A DNA stretch of 64,000 nt from Hexactinellida sp. DTS-2022 (taxonomy: Eukaryota > Porifera > Hexactinellida): positions 8,856,501-8,920,500 of the forward strand of contig JAPNXP010000001.1 of the NCBI GenBank assembly GCA_028753945.1, in the 5' to 3' direction. A program made the translations under genes and the position numbers. The notes beneath the pieces are model-generated. The model had not been told where the DNA came from. It ran no database searches and saw only the letters and a list, made by a program, of their open reading frames with translations. This document shows positions 62,742-64,000 of the stretch, piece by piece. Within the stretch, counting starts at the first letter, position 1, and every line of letters begins with the position of its first letter.

Positions 62742-63817
62742 TTTTTCCTTCCGTATCCTCTCCACAGAACAGAGTATTATTAACTAAGAGCCCAAATATC
62801 AGGATATGTGTCTCATGGGTTACAGATGTGCACCTGGGGTCACGATTTTTAATTACATTTTTTTGGACACATTTTTGCACCTGATTAATATTGAAACAGG
62901 AACAATAAATAGTACCCGAAAATTAAATTTATATGCATTCGATAGAGAATTAAATTCTACACCTTTTCACAGTGCACGAATTTTCAAATTGTACTTTGTT
63001 TGTGCCACAATTGAGTTGCAAGTTTCCTTTGTTTACTAACACTTCAGTTCTATTGAAAGTGTTAAAGCTAATTCTATTGTTTCAACCCGTTATTATTATA
63101 TTGATTCAACTTGTGAGATCGAGTAAGGTTTCTATTTTCCAATTGAAAAAAAAGATTATATATTTCACAACAACGACAGATTATGTGATTATATGACTTC
63201 TGCGAGAATATTATTGCACTGTTAATATACTGACGTAATTAATTATAATTAATTCAGTCAGTATATGACTTATATAGATGCTTCCAATTTGTGTATTAGG
63301 GGTTATCGAGTGTGCGGAATTGAAATTTGATTACCAAATTAACTAATTAATTATTTATGACAAAATAATTTAACTTAATAATTGTAAGTTGACATTGAAA
63401 TTGGTGGTATATTATAAATAATATTAATAATTATTTATACTAATAGATTAAATATCATAAATCTCAGAGATGGTACAATATAGAAACAAACTTCCAATAT
63501 ATCAATTGATCCTTATGCCACATAACACCTCTACAAATGGGTCTTGACACCTTGTGGTGATGATGACATCGTCAAAAAAATGTGTTTTTACAATTTTGTG
63601 AATTCTATAATTCGAATGGGTTGGTTGGTGTCGGGCGAACTACCAACACGCACATAAAAAATGCTGACTCATCACTTATTATATTCTACTGAAACTTGAA
63701 TATCTCTAAAATGAAGTGAACTAAGTGGAAATTTCCACCACTCTAAGGGTCGATGCCTTCTGAAACACCTTTTTGAAATAATTTAACACCTTGATAGTGA
63801 TGATGACATGGCAAAAA

Positions 63818-63943
63818 AATAAATCCAAAATTGCAGCCTGTGCCGACAGCATGTTCCTTTGGAGGCACTATCAATAAACCAACAACAAAATATAGTGCCA
63901 CCAAAGGAACATGCGTCGGCACAGGCTGCAATTTTGGATTTTA
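63818..63943. repeat. HP hairpin, array copy 3
   Basis: AATCCAAAATTGCAGCCTGT...ACAGGCTGCAATTTTGGATT, loop 'aataaaccaacaacaaaata'; the arms are nearly perfect over 48 bp. Confidence 0.9.
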
Positions 63944-64000
63944 TTATTATTTTCCTTCCGTATCCTCTCCACAGAACCGAGTTTTATTAACTTAGAACCC

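Larger units (their letters stand above)
61200..64000. repeat. Tandem array of the HP repeat, about 1.2-kb period
   Basis: Hairpins start at about 61397, 62618 and 63818, spaced 1221 and 1200 bp. Each is followed by 'ccacagaac(a/c)gagttttatt' and 'gtgcacctggggttacgatt', and preceded by 'cttgacacc(t/a)(t)gaggtgatg'. Between them are shared AT-rich blocks with 'attctattgtttcaactt' words. The array continues beyond the window. Confidence 0.85.

Noticed and set aside
1-64000. tRNA, rRNA or spliced-leader RNA genes
   Set aside because: I saw no convincing tRNA A/B boxes in a cloverleaf context, no rRNA segments and no SL-like donor cassette; a covariance-model scan would be decisive.

Overview
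This is a eukaryotic nuclear window, almost certainly from an invertebrate animal. It encodes a complete unconventional myosin X with MyTH4-FERM tail (a holozoan gene), together with HINT3, METTL22, ABHD13, TBCD, SLC46-type, PPP1R36-type and RTF2 homologues. The intergenic DNA is AT-rich and packed with class II transposons and their short non-autonomous derivatives. Most genes are single-exon, including the 1,212-codon TBCD. The myosin has 11 exons with several introns of only 47-60 bp. A sponge-like lineage is possible from the NHL-repeat gene type and the small introns, but I cannot fix the phylum from sequence alone.

Layout: 1-11.2 kb is a transposon nest. A hairpin-bearing repeat family (called HP here) was hit by several hAT-type elements and by a 6.3-kb P-element-like transposon with a decayed THAP transposase. 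An NHL-repeat gene sits at 11.3-12.5 kb. From 12.5 to 25 kb there is a second repeat block of long foldback elements, hAT, mariner/pogo-like and retroelement remnants. A plus-strand gene cluster occupies 25.1-38.1 kb: HINT3-like, METTL22-like, ABHD13-like (the last two only 72 bp apart) and MYO10. A 15-bp satellite follows at 38.9-39.5 kb. TBCD lies on the minus strand at 40.0-43.7 kb. From 43.7 to 49.3 kb a decayed 3.3-kb DNA transposon is itself riddled with hAT-type insertions. Finally, 49.4-60.2 kb carries five plus-strand genes (LRR/EGF surface protein, GT10 fucosyltransferase-like, SLC46-like transporter, PPP1R36-like, RTF2). The window ends in a 1.2-kb-period tandem array of the HP repeat.

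The most notable structure is a set of hAT-type elements whose interiors are self-complementary or element-specific minisatellites. Each has a different unit but the same architecture: CAG/TAG-type inverted termini and 8-bp target duplications. Many insertions are dated against each other by nesting. In two places a pogo-like MITE end sits at a splice-acceptor-like region: MYO10 intron 3, and just upstream of RTF2.

The protein-coding genes do not form one pathway. They cover cytoskeleton (MYO10, TBCD), small enzymes (HINT3, METTL22, ABHD13), the cell surface and glycosylation (LRR protein, GT10), transport (SLC46-like), phosphatase regulation (PPP1R36-like) and replication-fork maintenance (RTF2).
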